64,000 nt of DNA, from NCBI GenBank assembly GCA_020081605.1, contig JAHREC010000007.1, positions 1,178,001 to 1,242,000 of the forward strand. Reading direction: 5' to 3'. This stretch comes from Albifimbria verrucaria (taxonomy: Eukaryota; Ascomycota; Sordariomycetes; Hypocreales; Stachybotryaceae). The translations under genes and the position numbers were made by a program. Of this stretch, positions 35,852 to 48,361 are shown one piece after another. The notes below the pieces were generated by a model. That model was not told the DNA's origin. It was given only the letters and a program-made list of their open reading frames with translations, and searched no databases. Within the stretch, counting starts at the first letter, position 1, and every line of letters starts with the position of its first letter.

Positions 35852-38168
35852 CTATTGCGTCGTAAGCTCTTGGCCCAGTCTCTCTAGCTCCTCCTTGATA
35901 AACTCTGCCGCGTTCACCAGCTCCGTGCTGCCGTACACAACCCTCTTCCTCGCCCTATCGCCGCCCGTCCGGCTTACCCACTCTTGCAGGTTGCCATATT
36001 CCTCCATGCTTCCGCCTCCCACTGTGAACACCACTGCCTCGCTGAAGCCCTGTCTCCTTTGTCCGAAGCTTGCTGCCTGGCCCTGTCCCTGTCCGCCTGG
36101 CATGCCACCAGGCGCGGAAGCACCAGCTCCTGATCGGATCGCGCTGGGCGGCGGCATCGTGCCGCGGGCATTGGCGGAGCGCGGGTCAAAGTACAAGTAA
36201 TTCTCTGTCTTGGCGATGGCCGAAGACGACGCCGTCGACGGGTCCATGATGGACTCGACGATCTTGGTGATGGTGAGGTCTCGGTCCGCCGGCAAGAAGT
36301 TCTTCACACCGCTAATAAGGGATTCGAAATTGGACGATAGGCCAGTTGGCACACCCGTCTCCTTGAGTCGGTCCGTCAATCGGGATGAGATGGACGAGAA
36401 TCGTCCAAACAGATCCGATGAGGACGCCTGCTGGTTTGTGTTGTTGTTGATGGTGGTAAGTTGTGTCATCTTTGTCGTGGCGCGCACCCTATTCATGTTA
36501 GCAAGCTTCTCTACAACGAGAAACAACGTAGACTCACTGTCGGACATAGCTCAGGCACGACACGTCGGCGCCAGCGGCTTCGAGCGCCTTCTCCATGCTC
36601 TCATAGTCTGCGCGGCTGACCTCTTGTTCCGAGCTGAGGAACCAGATGATAAAGAGACGCAGCTTATCCGTAGGCTCGGTTCCCTTGCTTTGATCGTTGA
36701 TAATCTCCATAATCTGCGCCTTGGTCTGTTTTGTGATGCCTTCTTCGATCTGGAAGTAGTTATCAAGCTGGCGATCCTTGATGCCTGCCAACAGGGCAGC
36801 CAGAATGTTCATGTGCATGTCCAAGATTCCCTTGCGCTCACGCATCTCCGGGAGCAACGTAATCGCAGCCTTCAGGTGTTGAGCGCTTGCGCTGGTATCG
36901 TTCTGTAGGTCCTCCAAGTCAGAAATACCCGTCTTCTTGGTAATGGCCGCCGTATCCTCCTTGTACTTTGTCAACTCCGCGTCGATATCCTCCGCTACTT
37001 GGGGAACGGCACGCCGGCGTTCTTTGCCCAGAAGAAGTCGTTGGCGCTCAAGTCATACGCCTTCTTTGATTTGCCCTTGGCGGGGTTATTCTCATCGACG
37101 GGGACTCAATGGTGATTCGGTTCAGCTTCATGTTGAGAACATCGTGGACAAGGGATTGGTACGTCCAAGAGTGCGAGAGCATGGGTACCAGGTCAACGTT
37201 TCGGTCAAGCAGGACGAGGACGGGTCGCGAGCTTGGCGTGCCAGTCGCTGCCGACCTCTGGTTCGAAAAGAGGTTGTCTTTGGAGTTTAAGATGTGGTCG
37301 CGGAGTTTGCGATCCAAGCGTGCGGCAACCATTTCGGCGGCGGCGCCCTTGGGGCAGCGGATGATGGGGATGACTCCTGGGGTGAACTGTTAGTATTTCT
37401 GCAATCCATCATTGGTGGTCAGTCACATACCCATGGTTACTATAACGCTGAAGAGACCGCTGACTATCTTGTCAACCACACCGTCGAGCTCGGCATCCGT
37501 AGTCTTTCCGCTGTTCAAAGCCCAGTATGTGTGCTCCTTGTGCATTCCCAGGCTGAACAGGTCGGGCTCGGCAACGACGAAGTTGAGGTACTGGTCGTAT
37601 AGCTGTGCGATTTGGTCGGAAGTGCCAGCCGTCGCCGTTTGCGTGGCAAAGTCCTCCAACAATACTCGAGGAATCGATGACAGGAAGTTGATGTAAGCGG
37701 GGAATACAGCCCCTTCTGGAGATCGGTCGTCATGCCCTGGAGGTTCTGGGGGTCGGTTCGAGGAGGTAGATGACGGGCACGTCGGGTATAGGGTGTCTGG
37801 CGGTTCCAATGTGCCTGGCATAAGGTTAGACGGTGAACTCCAAGATAGCGTCGCACAGCTCACATGTGCATCGTCACACCCATTGACCGCAAGTCGCTGA
37901 CACGCATGACGCTGCTGATGACATCTCGGCCGAGGTCGTCAAAGACCAGGACTTTCCAGATCGGATTGCCGTCGGCATCTAGGATGGGTGCGACAGGGGC
38001 GAGGAGCCCATTAGCATGGGCCTCCTCCGTCTCGTCGTTCTGGACCGTTTCGTTGAGGTTGAGGATCTTTCTGAGAGAGGCTGCGGGGATGTCAGCTCGA
38101 GGCTTTCAACGTCGTCGCACGTCCGTACCGATTTGGCGATCTCTCAACGAGTTGCCTTTGGTTGCCAT
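35852..38168 (-). CDS. SLY1: SM-family protein Sly1 (ER-Golgi SNARE regulator)
   Basis: Sec1/Munc18 protein that binds syntaxin-5-type SNAREs and supports ER-Golgi fusion. Five exons fit: 38168-38129, 38080-37864, 37814-37431, 37376-36538 and 36488-35852. The start MATKGNSLRDRQIASLRKIL is typical. Then come PIWKVLVFDDLGRDVISSVM, HPIPDVPVIYLLEPT, GVIPIIRCPKGAAAEMVAAR, RPVLVLLDRNVDLVPMLSHS (domain 2), WTYQSLVHDVLNMKLNRI, and the C-terminal segment KIVESIMDP with EAVVFTVGGGSMEEYGNLQE. Four one-base losses in C runs (near 37745, 37700, 37098 and 37005) break the frame. Restoring them gives exactly 707 codons with the stop, about 706 aa. A Gly/Pro/Gln-rich loop near 36080-36160 is a likely fungal insertion. 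Confidence 0.96.
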
Positions 38169-40739
38169 GGCTTCAGAAGCAGTGCTGCCTGCGGGTGCAG
38201 CTCGAATGCGCTACGTGTGCCGGTATCGACGATTTGCGGCCCCTCGACCGGAGCTTGGTATGTAGTGCAGCTCGGCGATTGAGCAGTTATTTCATGGAGG
38301 AACGGGGCAGTACAGCTTGGGAAACGGTCAAATTCGCATCAGGCGGTGTCGCGCTTCTGTGACGGTGGTTGCGAGGAGGTGTAAGTGACCGGCAAGGAAG
38401 CTCAAGTTCATTAACAGCACATTACGTTACGTCGTCTACTTGGCCATTGACACGTGTGGTGTGGTGTGGAGTGGTGTCTTCCCTGCGCCAACCTGACGCA
38501 GCATCCGCCTGCAACGGACCGACTCAATCGCCGGAACCACCTGGCAGGAGCGTCGCCGGGCGCCTGGACCAGCCTCGACCAGTACCTTGGGGCGCTGACA
38601 GAGGCCTAATTTTGGGCGCTGGGGCGGATTGCTAGTGGCTCTGCTCTCTGCTGGCGGTTGCTTATAGTGGTGGGGGCCGGAGACCCTCGCCTGCGTGCCC
38701 GCGCGTGGGTCTTGGTGCCTGATATCCGGGGCATCCACCGTTGGGTCAAGGTTGCGAAACGAGGACGACTTTTTCCCATTCAACATCTCTCCATCAACAA
38801 CAACCTCGTCATCGCCATAGTCATCGGTCGCAGCTCATCCGGACACGTGTGGTCATCGGGAAACGACGTGCCTAGTAATCTGGACACCTAAGTCCTTAAT
38901 TTTCCCTCGCGCCGGAAGACTCGACCTTTGGACGGCGCGCCTGACCGGTCGGTCACCTTATCTCGTGCTTGTTCCTTTGCCCCTTCACGAGTCTGTCTCC
39001 CTCTCTCACTTTATCCGCATGGGCTGGACCTCCGATAATGCTGTAAACAACGAGACTTTGTCCAGCGGCCCGGTAAGGTAGGCGAACGGCGCTTCGTCTC
39101 TACTGAGGCACGAGGGAGCGCATATCAAGCCGTGCTGTAATCTTTGCACGCGCAGCATTCAATCAATCATCGCAGGGTATGATCTTCCCTTTCCCCTCCC
39201 AGCCATCCCTATTTCCCTTAGTCCAAGCACCCACCCACACACCCATATCCATCCACGCATCTCTCTCCTCTTCACCCCGTCTTCCTCTCTCTCCCAGGCG
39301 TTATGAATGATTTCGTTGGGGTCACTGTATCTATGATATGCCTACGGCGAGCCACTGGATCGTCTTAGATGCCATATAGCTCTGCGACATAAACTCGCGA
39401 GGGCCAGTGGCTCCTTGCCTTCGGGCTGCGACGGCTCAGGAGGTGGACGGAACCGCCAAAGCTCGGTTGGGAGACGCGACGGCATCCAAGCTCGAGGCCA
39501 GTAGACCCAGCCGGTTGGTCCGAACATGTGATAATATTGCTGGCAAATCTTTACTGTCGCCTGCAAAAAAAGAAGAAGATTTTTACTCTACCTCTTTACA
39601 GTTCTTGGGGTTTGCTTCGGTTGGGGGTGGACTTTGTCCCTGTTTAGATCAGCAGTGCTTAACGGCGCAAAGACGCCCTTGGTCAAGTATCCGCCAAGAC
39701 TGAGGCGACGGATTTTACTGAAGGCTTGGCTCAGGCAAATCAAACTTGCGAAGAGGCTTGAGAATTGATTTGGCAACGACTCTGCAGTACAGACAGGCAG
39801 TATTCGCTGGGCTGTTAACTATCTACCTAGGCCGCGACCGGGTGGCGCCTCTGAGTCTTGGACAGAGATGGGAATATCTTCACCCAAGCACCTCTCTTTT
39901 ATCCCCTCTGACCTTGGTCATTCACAAAGCACAGCAAAGCAAAACACAGCACACATATTCTGGCCCAAGCCAAAACCTTCCGTGGAGACAAATGCTGATT
40001 CTATTCTTCCTGTGCAGCGCTCACGCCAAACTTGACTTTCCTTTTCATCATCACACTCTCTTCTCTCTTCTCTCTACCTACCTTTATTCATCGACAATCC
40101 GACTCTGCCAAACCCCTGCCTCGTCGCCCATTGTGGTTTAGCGTCCAGGAACCGCATCCACACCCCTTTCTGAGCTTGAGCGAGGCCCGAGGCTCAGCCG
40201 TCCGCAAGGTTCGTTTTCCAAACTTACAGTGAACATCTGCCCTGTTCCAGGGGCTCTTCAGGCGGCCCAGCTGTCTGTCCACCGCGCCCAACGCCACTGG
40301 CACCCGCTGTCACCCACTGTCAAAATCACTACCCAACATTCCTTTACCCCCACCCCCGCCGCTCGCTCGCCCTGCTCTACCTTGGTCGAGTTGCTTCTAT
40401 ACTGCCCTGGGCTTGGCTCTGCTGCTGCCCTGTCAGTCTTGCGGTTCAGTTCACTTTCTTTTTTGTCTCTCTCATGCACTACACTGCACTTCACCACGCT
40501 ATACTACACGCTACCTGCACACTACACTGCACTGCACCAGCGCACCACCACATACACTCACACAGACACACACACCAACCACACTGCACCCTTCCCGCAT
40601 GCTCCCGCACCCACTCAGTGCTGAGCATGGCCGCTGACAGCCTGCGCTAGCCCTTTACCTCACCTCATCCCTGTGGCAATCCACCTACCTTGCATCATTT
40701 TCATGGTTGCTTCTCCTTCAACCACTCCCGTAGGCGACA
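38169..40739. other. divergent intergenic region between SLY1 and the PNUTS-like gene
   Basis: 2.6 kb with no supported gene. From about 39180 to 40730 the plus strand is C- and CA-rich (CACCCACACAC, CACTACACTGCA repeats), consistent with a long promoter and leader for the gene at 40740. Small frames have no recognisable domain. Confidence 0.5.
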
Positions 40740-43700
40740 ATGCAGTCTTGGTCTAATGCCGGTCAGAACGGCACTGACGACCACGGCTCATGGCAGCAAG
40801 GCTACGATTTTGCCCCTCAGAATGGCCAGTTCGACCACAACCAGAACTGGTCCCAGCCCATGGTAGATCAGGGTGTCTATTCCCATATCAACAACCCTGA
40901 TGCCGCTTCGTCCAACTTCTTTGACTCGCAGCCCCAGCAGAATTCCTTCCTCCAAGGGGACCTGCACGCCTCTCCGTCTAATCAGCCTCCTTACCATGGC
41001 GGCCATGACTCCTTGTCGCTGGGCCAGCAGTTCTCCCAGCCTGGCCAGCAGGTCGTTGACCCTGCCTTCCACAACATCAACCCGGAGCTGTACGCTCAGC
41101 AGGGAAAGCTCGGCATGAACGATGGTATCAACCATCTAGGCAGGGTCCAGTCCCATCCTCACGCCCACTCCCAGACCTTCAACCAACACGACTTCACCTT
41201 TGCTCCTCAGAACGACCAGCCCTACACTCCTCCCGTTGCCCAGTATAGCCAACCTCAATTGGTCCAGCAGCAGTCGCGACAGCAAAGCCATACTCCTGTC
41301 CAGCAGTATCATCCTGATTTTGCCCAGAATCACGGCTACTCGCGCCCGCCTCAACCCTCTCCGGTTCAACAGCATCAACAACAACATCAGCCGCCACCCC
41401 AACATCAACAGCAAAAGCAGCATCAGCCGCAAGCGCCGCCTCAGCAACAGCAGCAGCAGCAGCAGCAACCTTATACCCATCAGAATCAGGGATATCCGCA
41501 TCAGATCAACGGCCATACGGCTCAGTACGACCCTGCCGCGCACATGGCATATCAACAACAACAGCAGCAGCGGCAGCAGCCCTACAATCAGTCTACTTTC
41601 GCCCCCAAAAACCTCATCATTACCAACAGCAAAGCCAGGCTCCGCCGAACCAGCAGCTGCCGCAACACTTTTCTCAGCAACAGGCCAATCTCCTGCCGGT
41701 GCCCACGTTACTCCCAGTCCGACTCCTATGCAGTATAGCGGCGTGAAACATTCTGTCGACTCGGAACCAGTCCTTGGCGAGGCAGCGCAGCAAGAGCCAA
41801 CTCCCAAGAAGCGGAAGCGGGCAACTAAAGCCGTCGCAGAGCCCGTATTCGAGCCTATAGCCGCGTCGGCAGATTCTCCTGCTGAAAGCGCGCTTCGAAA
41901 ACCCGACGAGATTGATGTCTTTGATGTTCCAGTTCCCACCGCGGCAGAAGCCCAGCTTTTGACACAGTTTTCTAAACGCAACAAGACTGCGCAAGCTCGC
42001 TATCCTTCCATTGCTGGTCTCCCTTATCTTGTCTATGACGGCAGTATTAAGCTACCTGGTGCGTTTTACATGACTCAATATCAACTCATACCTGTCCTTA
42101 CTAACTCCTTGTCAGCTCCCAAGAGTTATGACAAGCTGGCCCTTTAATCGCCCTGCCTCCAAGAAGCGGTAAGCAGATGGTGCCCGAGCTCAGGTATAAT
42201 TTGCCTTGTGAATTGCAAGGTCGCTTCACAAGCCAGTACCGCCCATCTCCCAACAAGATTGGCTTGGACGAACGTAGGGATGAGGCGAAATCTCTCCTTG
42301 ACGAATTTGATCGGTCTATGAACGCCTTAGGGAAAAGGCGGCCTAAATATACCGAGTATCCTCGTAAGTTTGAAATGGGAACATATCCATATCGCACACA
42401 CTCATACTTTGCAGATGCGTTCAAGGAGCAGCTTAAGTCGGACGAGGCGTCAAAGAATAAGGCTGAAAAGAAGGCGAAGAAGGAGCAGGAGGAAGAGCGA
42501 AATAAGCCTGTAAGTTGCCATTTAGCATTGCTTTTCCACATGCACGTACTGATTCACGTTAGATTCGACCACCCACTCGTCCTACGGACCATGTTGAGGG
42601 TGCTGTCTGGGATGCGATTGGAATTGTTCATGTCGAGCAGACCACGCCCCGAACCAGCTCCCTCATCGCAGGCCGTGTTCAACAAGCTGGTGATTTCTTT
42701 ATCAAACTTCGTGGAGATATGACCCGATCCAAGGCCGATCTCGATCAAGCCATCAAGGATAAAGCAAGCGAAGCGGAAATCGCAAAGCTAAAGCATGATG
42801 CCGATCAGAAGAAGGAAGCCCTTTACCGCGCGCTGGATGCCACCATTGAACACGCCGATGACAGCGTCCTAGACAATCTGGGCGGTCATCAAAAACTGAT
42901 TCTGAGCATGGTCAATGTTTTGATTGGTTGCATCAAAGCTAGCGACTTTTCTGGAAAGCTTCCTAAGATCGTGCTCGAATTATTTACTAACTTCCGTATG
43001 ACCAAGAAAATTGCAGAGACGACCAACTTTGATACTGTGCGCAAGAGGTTTGCCGACAGGGGTGACGAAGAAGTCAAAGAATTGGTCCGAGAGCTCTCGC
43101 AGAAGATCAAGAAGGTCCTCAAAGCTGCCGAGGCCGAGACAGGGTACTCAGGCACATCGGCAGCTAGCAGAGCCAAGGCAGCCACAAAGCCATCCGCGGA
43201 CAGCTCGTCTGCCAAAAGAGGACGGGACGATGAGCCCGAGGCTCGGACGGTCAAGAAAGTTGCTGTGGAATCGAGCAGCAACTCTTTATTCAAGAAACTT
43301 GGGCAGTCGAAACCTCAAGCGCAACCTGCTGCCAAAATCGTAGGGGCGAAGCCAGCAACTTCGACGTCTCTACTCAACAAGGCTCGTCCTTTGGCTAAGC
43401 CAGCGATCAAGTCTGAGGACGGTGCTAGGCATAGCCCTACTCCGCCAATCGATGACAAGGCTAGGATTGAAGCGAGAGGCGCCGGTGCAAGGTCGGACGC
43501 TGGTCAGACAACTGTCAAGGCCGAGGCACTGGCAGCTGCTGCAAGATCTGCGTCGGTGTCAAGCTCAAGTGCATTATCTGGCATCGCCTCTTTGCTTGAC
43601 TCAATCAATGCACCAAAGGCAGAGCCCTTGGTGAAGATTTCAAAGGAGACAAAGGACATGGAAGTCGTCGAAACGCCCGAGCAAAAGGAGAAACGACTGC

Positions 43701-45274
43701 GCAAGGAGGCCCGTCGCAAGCTGCGCGTGAGCTGGAAGCCTGAAGAAGAGCTCGTACAGGTCAAGATCTTCCAGAAGGACGACGAAGAAGATGAAGGCAG
43801 AGAGGTTAACATGATCCGCGATGCCGCAGACGACCGCTCCGAAGGTATGGTTCTTAAGCAGAGGGCAGATGTGGAGGATGAAGATGAGGACGATGATATT
43901 CCTTACCAACCCTGGCTGGACCCCATCCCCACAAGCTTTTCTAGTATTCCAGAAGCTGCGCGCAACAAGAACTTCGTCACACGAGGTGGCAGGGTTACTT
44001 TCACAACGGACGAGCAACGACGAATCGCAGAGCGCGAGCAGCGGAGCTCATGGTGATTTATACCGACCCGGCTGACATTCCGGCAACGCCTAAGTCGCCG
44101 CCACCGGAAGCGTCATCGATTAATCATCAGGCCAAGGTTGGTTATCTTCCACGGGAGGATCCCAAGTATGAAGAGATTCAACTCCGCTGGAGGGATGAGC
44201 AACAGCTTGGAGTTGACGGCGCCTTATATGCTGCAACCAAACGTCTGGAAGCCAAGGAGGGTCCCTCAGGCAAGCTTGACTCTATCTTGGGTCGACTGAG
44301 AGGAGCTCCATCGACCTCGACAACGTCACATCAGCCGGCTACGGCTCAGCATGTTACGCAAAGCTTCAGCTACAAGAGTATTCCTCTTGTTGTGGGAGCC
44401 GCAGCGGAGGAGCAAGTCCTGGCCTGGTTCACGTCAGAACAGCTGCGAAACTGGCACGAGCCCGAACCTGCTCTTGGAGATCTGTCACGCCCTTATCAGT
44501 ACAAGGATCCCGTGACTGACGCGGCAGGCAAGGTGGTTGAAGCGAGTGCGAAATACTTGGCTGGAAAGCCATTCCCAGCAGTGTCACCACCGGAGTGGCT
44601 TCTAAACAACCAGGAGAAGGTTCGAGAGTGGTGGCTGGGCTACGACAAAGAAAACCTGGCCAGGCAGAAAAGGTGGAGGAAGAGCGGGCGAGGGCTGAGG
44701 CTGAAGCAAATGCTCTGCGCGCGGCGGCAGCGCCTCCTGCGGCCGCCAACACTGCGGCGCAGAGCAACCCCAGGACTGGAGCGCGTACTACGCACAGCAA
44801 CAGAACTACGCGCCTTACATGGCAATATTGCAACAGATGACTGGAAACCAGCAGCCGAGTCAAGCACCCGCAACCACGGCCCCTCCAGCCCCGGGCGCTT
44901 TACCCGACAGCCAGCTTCAGTCTATCCTTGCTGCCATCAACCAGCCATCAGCGCAGCCATCAGCGCAGCCTCAAGCGGCAAACCCAGCGAGCTATCTCAA
45001 TCCAAACGATCCATCGTATCAACAGTTGTCGATGCTAATGCAGATGGCTCAAGGGCAGCAGAGTGCGGAGCCTCAGGCAAGCTCCGCCTACGGAGCTGAC
45101 TGGGATCGGGACGCATACGCTAGAGGAGAGGCGCACAAGGACGGCAAGAAGAAGAAGGCGACGTTGCCGCCTCACAAGCCTGCGAACAAGGCTCTTATAG
45201 GAACCAAGCCATGCACATTCTGGCAGCAAGGAAAGTGTGCCCGAGGGGATAAGTGTACGTTCAGGCACGACTAG
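40740..45274 (+). CDS. PNUTS/Ppn1-like nuclear PP1 regulator with CCCH zinc finger (candidate)
   Basis: Large nuclear protein of roughly 1,450 residues, probably a PP1-targeting subunit linked to the cleavage/polyadenylation machinery. Order: a Gln/Pro/His-rich N-terminus (to ~41700, with poly-Gln); PKKRKRATK near 41805; introns 42059-42115, 42364-42414 and 42510-42562; an all-helical TFIIS-N-like region (about 42830-43130: GGHQKLILSMVNVLIGCIKA, KLPKIVLELFTNFRMTKKIA, VRELSQKIKKVLKAAE); a Lys/Ser/Ala linker; RRKLRVSWKPEEELVQVKIF near 43710, where RVSW (43724-43735) fits the RVxF PP1-docking consensus; and a C-terminal CX7CX5CX3H finger (CTFWQQGKCARGDKC) just before the stop. TFIIS-N, PP1-docking motif and CCCH in this order matches human PNUTS. 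The frame moves several times (near 41600, 42145, 44042, 44655 and 44770), mostly in C or G runs. Family assignment is inference. Confidence 0.75.
41380..41590 (+). repeat. CAG/CAA-rich poly-Gln coding repeat
   Basis: Codes alternating Gln, His and Pro with a nine-Gln run near 41440-41467 and shorter runs near 41555-41577. It lies inside the N-terminal part of the PNUTS-like gene and is a likely length polymorphism. Confidence 0.85.
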
Positions 45275-45672
45275 GCATTCTAAGGGTACTGGCATATATG
45301 GTGGGGGCAAAAGCTGGCCCCCAGGCGTTGTTGCTTGAGAGGGAATTGCATCATAGGAGGTGGTTTGATTGATTTTATGCTCATTGTGCGATTAAATGGA
45401 GTGGGAAGGCCGGATGGCCGTGTACTATGTATTACCAGACAATTGGCGTAGCTGCGATAAATACAGCATGCATCGCAATCACATATGGATACCATTGCTC
45501 AAACACAAGGGCTTGAATGAACTATTTCTTTTTTTTAATTTGTCGAGAACTGCTGTCTGGCCAAGGCATACTGTATAGCCAGGTCACTATGATTTAGGGT
45601 TGCTGTTCAACCCAAGCAATTCCATGTCCACTTGGGTGGACCATCTCGCCACAACTTCTTACTCTGCAGATT
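45275..45672. other. convergent intergenic region, 398 nt
   Basis: Between two converging stops. It holds both 3' ends and a run of 8 T near 45530. Nothing else was seen. Confidence 0.5.
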
Positions 45673-46612
45673 TCATTTCCGTATCCGCCGCGTCGCCGGG
45701 CGCTTAACCAGCCCGCGCAGGCTGAGATCGTAGACGACATCCTCGACGCGCTTCACGTCATACTTGACGGCATCGGCACGCTTGCGGAGGATGTCGTTCT
45801 TTAGGTTGAGCAGCTGGAAGCCGGCGAAGAGATCCTTGACGAAGGCGCTGATGAGCATGGGCAGCTCGAAGTCGCCGAGGGTAACGGCGTTGGTGGCAAG
45901 GCGGGCGAGCTCAGGGGTGAGGTCGGTGAGGGCGAGGAGGTACTCCTCGATGGTGAAGTGGAAGGCGTCACGGTCCTTGAGGTTTGTGGGGACTGGAGAT
46001 GCTGGTTAGAAGGGTTCGGGGAGAAGCAGAGTGGGTGGTCTGACCTTTGAAGATGGCGCCGACTTCTTCGAGGGTGAGGAGGCGGCCGAGCTCTGCGGTC
46101 TGGCCGTCAGTGGTGAAGCCGCCGAGCCAGCCGGTGTAGACGGTGGTGTTGATGGCGTTTTGGACGGTCCTGGCCCATTTGGAGTTGTATCTAGGCGGTG
46201 GTCAGCCGTGTCCTGGTTTTTGTTTTTCTTCTTTTTCTATATATTGAAAAGCTGAGATGAAAGCTATGACATTCACTCACTTGTAGTACGGATGCTTGGA
46301 CGCCACCTCGTTCAACTCGCCAACAATGACGGCTTCCTCGCGGACCGCATTCTCAAGCTGGCCCACGAGCTCCGGGTCTAGCACACAGGGTCAGTTCAAG
46401 CTCCAGGGGATGGGGTGCAGGATGTTGAGCTCACAGCGTGCGCGGGGCGTGGAGTGGACGCGGGAGAGCAGGCCCTGGGCGGAGGCGACGGCGCGCTCGA
46501 GGCGCTGGACGATCTGGGTGAGGGTGTCGCGGACCTGGGTCTCCTCCTCGATCTTGTCCTTGAGGTAGGAGAAGATGGAGGGGTCGAGGAGGGGCGTTTG
46601 CTGGGCGGACAT
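45673..46612 (-). CDS. translin
   Basis: RNA/DNA-binding protein, subunit with TRAX of the C3PO nuclease; in Neurospora that complex is known to act on tRNA fragments. Four exons: 46612-46435, 46377-46281, 46190-46045 and 45992-45673, all GT-AG, joining to 246 aa with no frame break. Motifs: LKDKIEEETQVRDTLTQIVQ, LLSRVHSTP, KHPYYKYNSKWARTVQNA, DAFHFTIEEYLLALTDL, ELARLATNAVTLGDFELPML, and the hallmark GFQLLNLKNDILRKRADAVK, then YDVKRVEDVVYDLSLRGLV. The C-terminus adds a basic KRPATRRIRK. The start MSAQQTPLLDPSIFSYL is the only ATG in a suitable position. Confidence 0.96.
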
Positions 46613-46989
46613 GGTGGGTGGTGATGGGTGGTGGATGGGAGGTGGAAAGGGTTTTTTCTTAGGAGCGGGCTGGATGTGGTGAGGATGGGAGCTCTGTGGT
46701 GGGTTTCTTGTACGTAGGTTTCAGCAACTGTTGGATATGTCCAAGAGATTTACGACGTTTGCATTCAAGACACAGGTGATGATGCATTGAGGTTGATTTA
46801 CGGATCTTGATCCGAGTTACGAAATTTTCTTTTACGTCTAGCTAGCATAGGTGCAGCATCACAACTCCGCGACAACAACACTTCCACCAAGCTCTTCTCA
46901 CTTTACACACGCTTTCTTTATCAATTACTCTGATCGGCACATCTTCTTCACCACCCAGGCAAGCCTGAGCTAGCAATGAAAATGAAAAA
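46613..46989. other. 377-nt gap between translin and U2 snRNA
   Basis: Translin promoter side and the region downstream of the U2 3' end, as both genes are on the minus strand. No other feature was recognised. Confidence 0.5.
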
Positions 46990-47178
46990 GGGTTCGCGTC
47001 GCCTGGAGGCAGTGTAATACCAGGGACACTGTGGGCGGAATCATGTGCAAGCACAGAGGAAACCGCCCCAAGACCAAAAATAAGAATAATCACGATTGGT
47101 CTCCTTAGAGACCTTTCAGAGATTAAACTGAAAAGAACAGATACTACACTTGATCTAAGCCAAAAGGCAAAGAGAGCT
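46990..47178 (-). ncRNA. U2 spliceosomal snRNA
   Basis: About 189 nt, close to human U2 (188). Read on the minus strand it has the near-invariant 5' part TTTGCCTTTTGGCTTAGATC and AAGTGTAGTATCTGTTC. GTAGTA (47142-47147) is the branch-point pairing element. Next is CAGTTTAATCTCTG of stem IIa, then a perfect stem IIb GGTCTC-TAAG-GAGACC (47098-47113). The Sm site ATTTTTGG lies at 47074-47081. Stem III is closed by GGGCGG/CCGCCC. Stem-loop IV is CCTGGTATTACACTGCCTCC followed by AGG, near-identical to the U2 consensus. The 5' end was placed by similarity and could shift by 2-4 nt; the 3' end is set by analogy with human U2. A TATA element lies about 50 nt upstream. Confidence 0.97.
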
Positions 47179-47227
47179 AAAGAAGAAAGGAAAAAGAGAA
47201 GCGTAGCTTCAGCGGGTGCGCGCGGAA

Positions 47228-47234
47228 TTTTATA
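47228..47234 (-). promoter_or_regulatory. candidate TATA box of U2 snRNA
   Basis: TATAAAA on the minus strand, about 50 nt upstream of the inferred U2 5' end. This placement is sensible for an snRNA promoter; function is inferred from position. Confidence 0.5.
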
Positions 47235-47314
47235 GCAGGTGCAGGGCGGTGAGGAGCTGCGCTGATTGGGGCGCGGCAGAAATTGGCCAATGAGAATTCG
47301 GCGGCGTGGGTGGG

Positions 47315-47354
47315 TGCCTGGAGCTGCCTGGAGCTGCCTGGAGTCTACCTGGAG
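47315..47354. repeat. TGCCTGGAGC tandem repeat, about 3-4 units
   Basis: Three near-perfect 10-nt units followed by a degenerate fourth, about 135 nt upstream of the U2 5' end on the minus strand, so within the possible U2 upstream region. Confidence 0.75.
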
Positions 47355-48361
47355 TGCCTTCCTGAACTTACCCTGGACATGCCGGTGGTGACCTTGGTGT
47401 TATTGAATGGGTAGCAAGAGTCCAAGATTCAAGGCTAGTTATTTAAAATACGACTTTCAATGCCTGGTATAAATTTTGGAATGACAAGGGAATCACTTGT
47501 GAGCTAATTGGCGATATTTCGAAATGCATTGGGGTTTCACTCGGTTGGCATCTTCAGTCGTGTACTTTACTAGCTGTACGTAGTAGGTGTTGTTCCAACA
47601 ACCACCTTCAACTGGAACTCATCACTTCAAGTAGCCCACGTGACAAACTTCAATTCAACACCTCAACCCTTCACAGCAGTTCATGTCATTGCACTCATGA
47701 CATCGTGTAGACAAGTTACCTCAATGCGATGACACAGGCGAGGTCTTTTCTTCTTGACGGTTTCAGCCTCACGGGCAATATCGACGCCTCTTCCTGGGTT
47801 GTCCCTTGCTCACATTCCACGATGGCATTCAGCTGTGCCTCGTTCCCGTGTACCAGCTGCGGATGAGTGTCCGTGAATCACTCCATAATGCGGGAAAATG
47901 CTATCGCATTCGTTTCTATCAATTTATGTTGTTTGTGAATCTTGGCCTTGCGCTGAAAAGGTCCAAGAAAGTAGAGCTCACTTCCAAAACCAGTCAGTCC
48001 GGCTTGCTCAGCACAAGATAGCTTCAAGTTGAACACAAGACCTGCTGACCGCTGTCTCGGATATCGACCTACACCCAACATCCGGGACGCTGGTGGCCCC
48101 GGACGTGAAAAAGAATTCTGCACATTCCACCCGAATCCCCATCGGCTCCATCCAACCAGCACCCTGACAGCTGGGCGCAAACATATCGTGGAGTTTGCTT
48201 GCCGTCGGGAACCTGCTGGGACAATACGTTCGCTCTTAGTATTGTTCGGCTGCAGGCATTTCGCCTCAACCACTGGTTTCAACTCAGGACCCGAAATCTC
48301 GGATTTGATAAAAAATGAGTACAATAGCAGTGACGCATACGATTGAGCATGTTGGCTGTCG

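Noticed and set aside
46842..47093. 83-codon minus-strand frame
   Set aside because: Overlaps the U2 snRNA gene; it is a chance frame through U2 stems III-IV and downstream DNA.
47878..48324. 148-codon minus-strand frame upstream of the sedolisin
   Set aside because: No signal, domain or intron pattern, and it overlaps the probable sedolisin promoter on the other strand.
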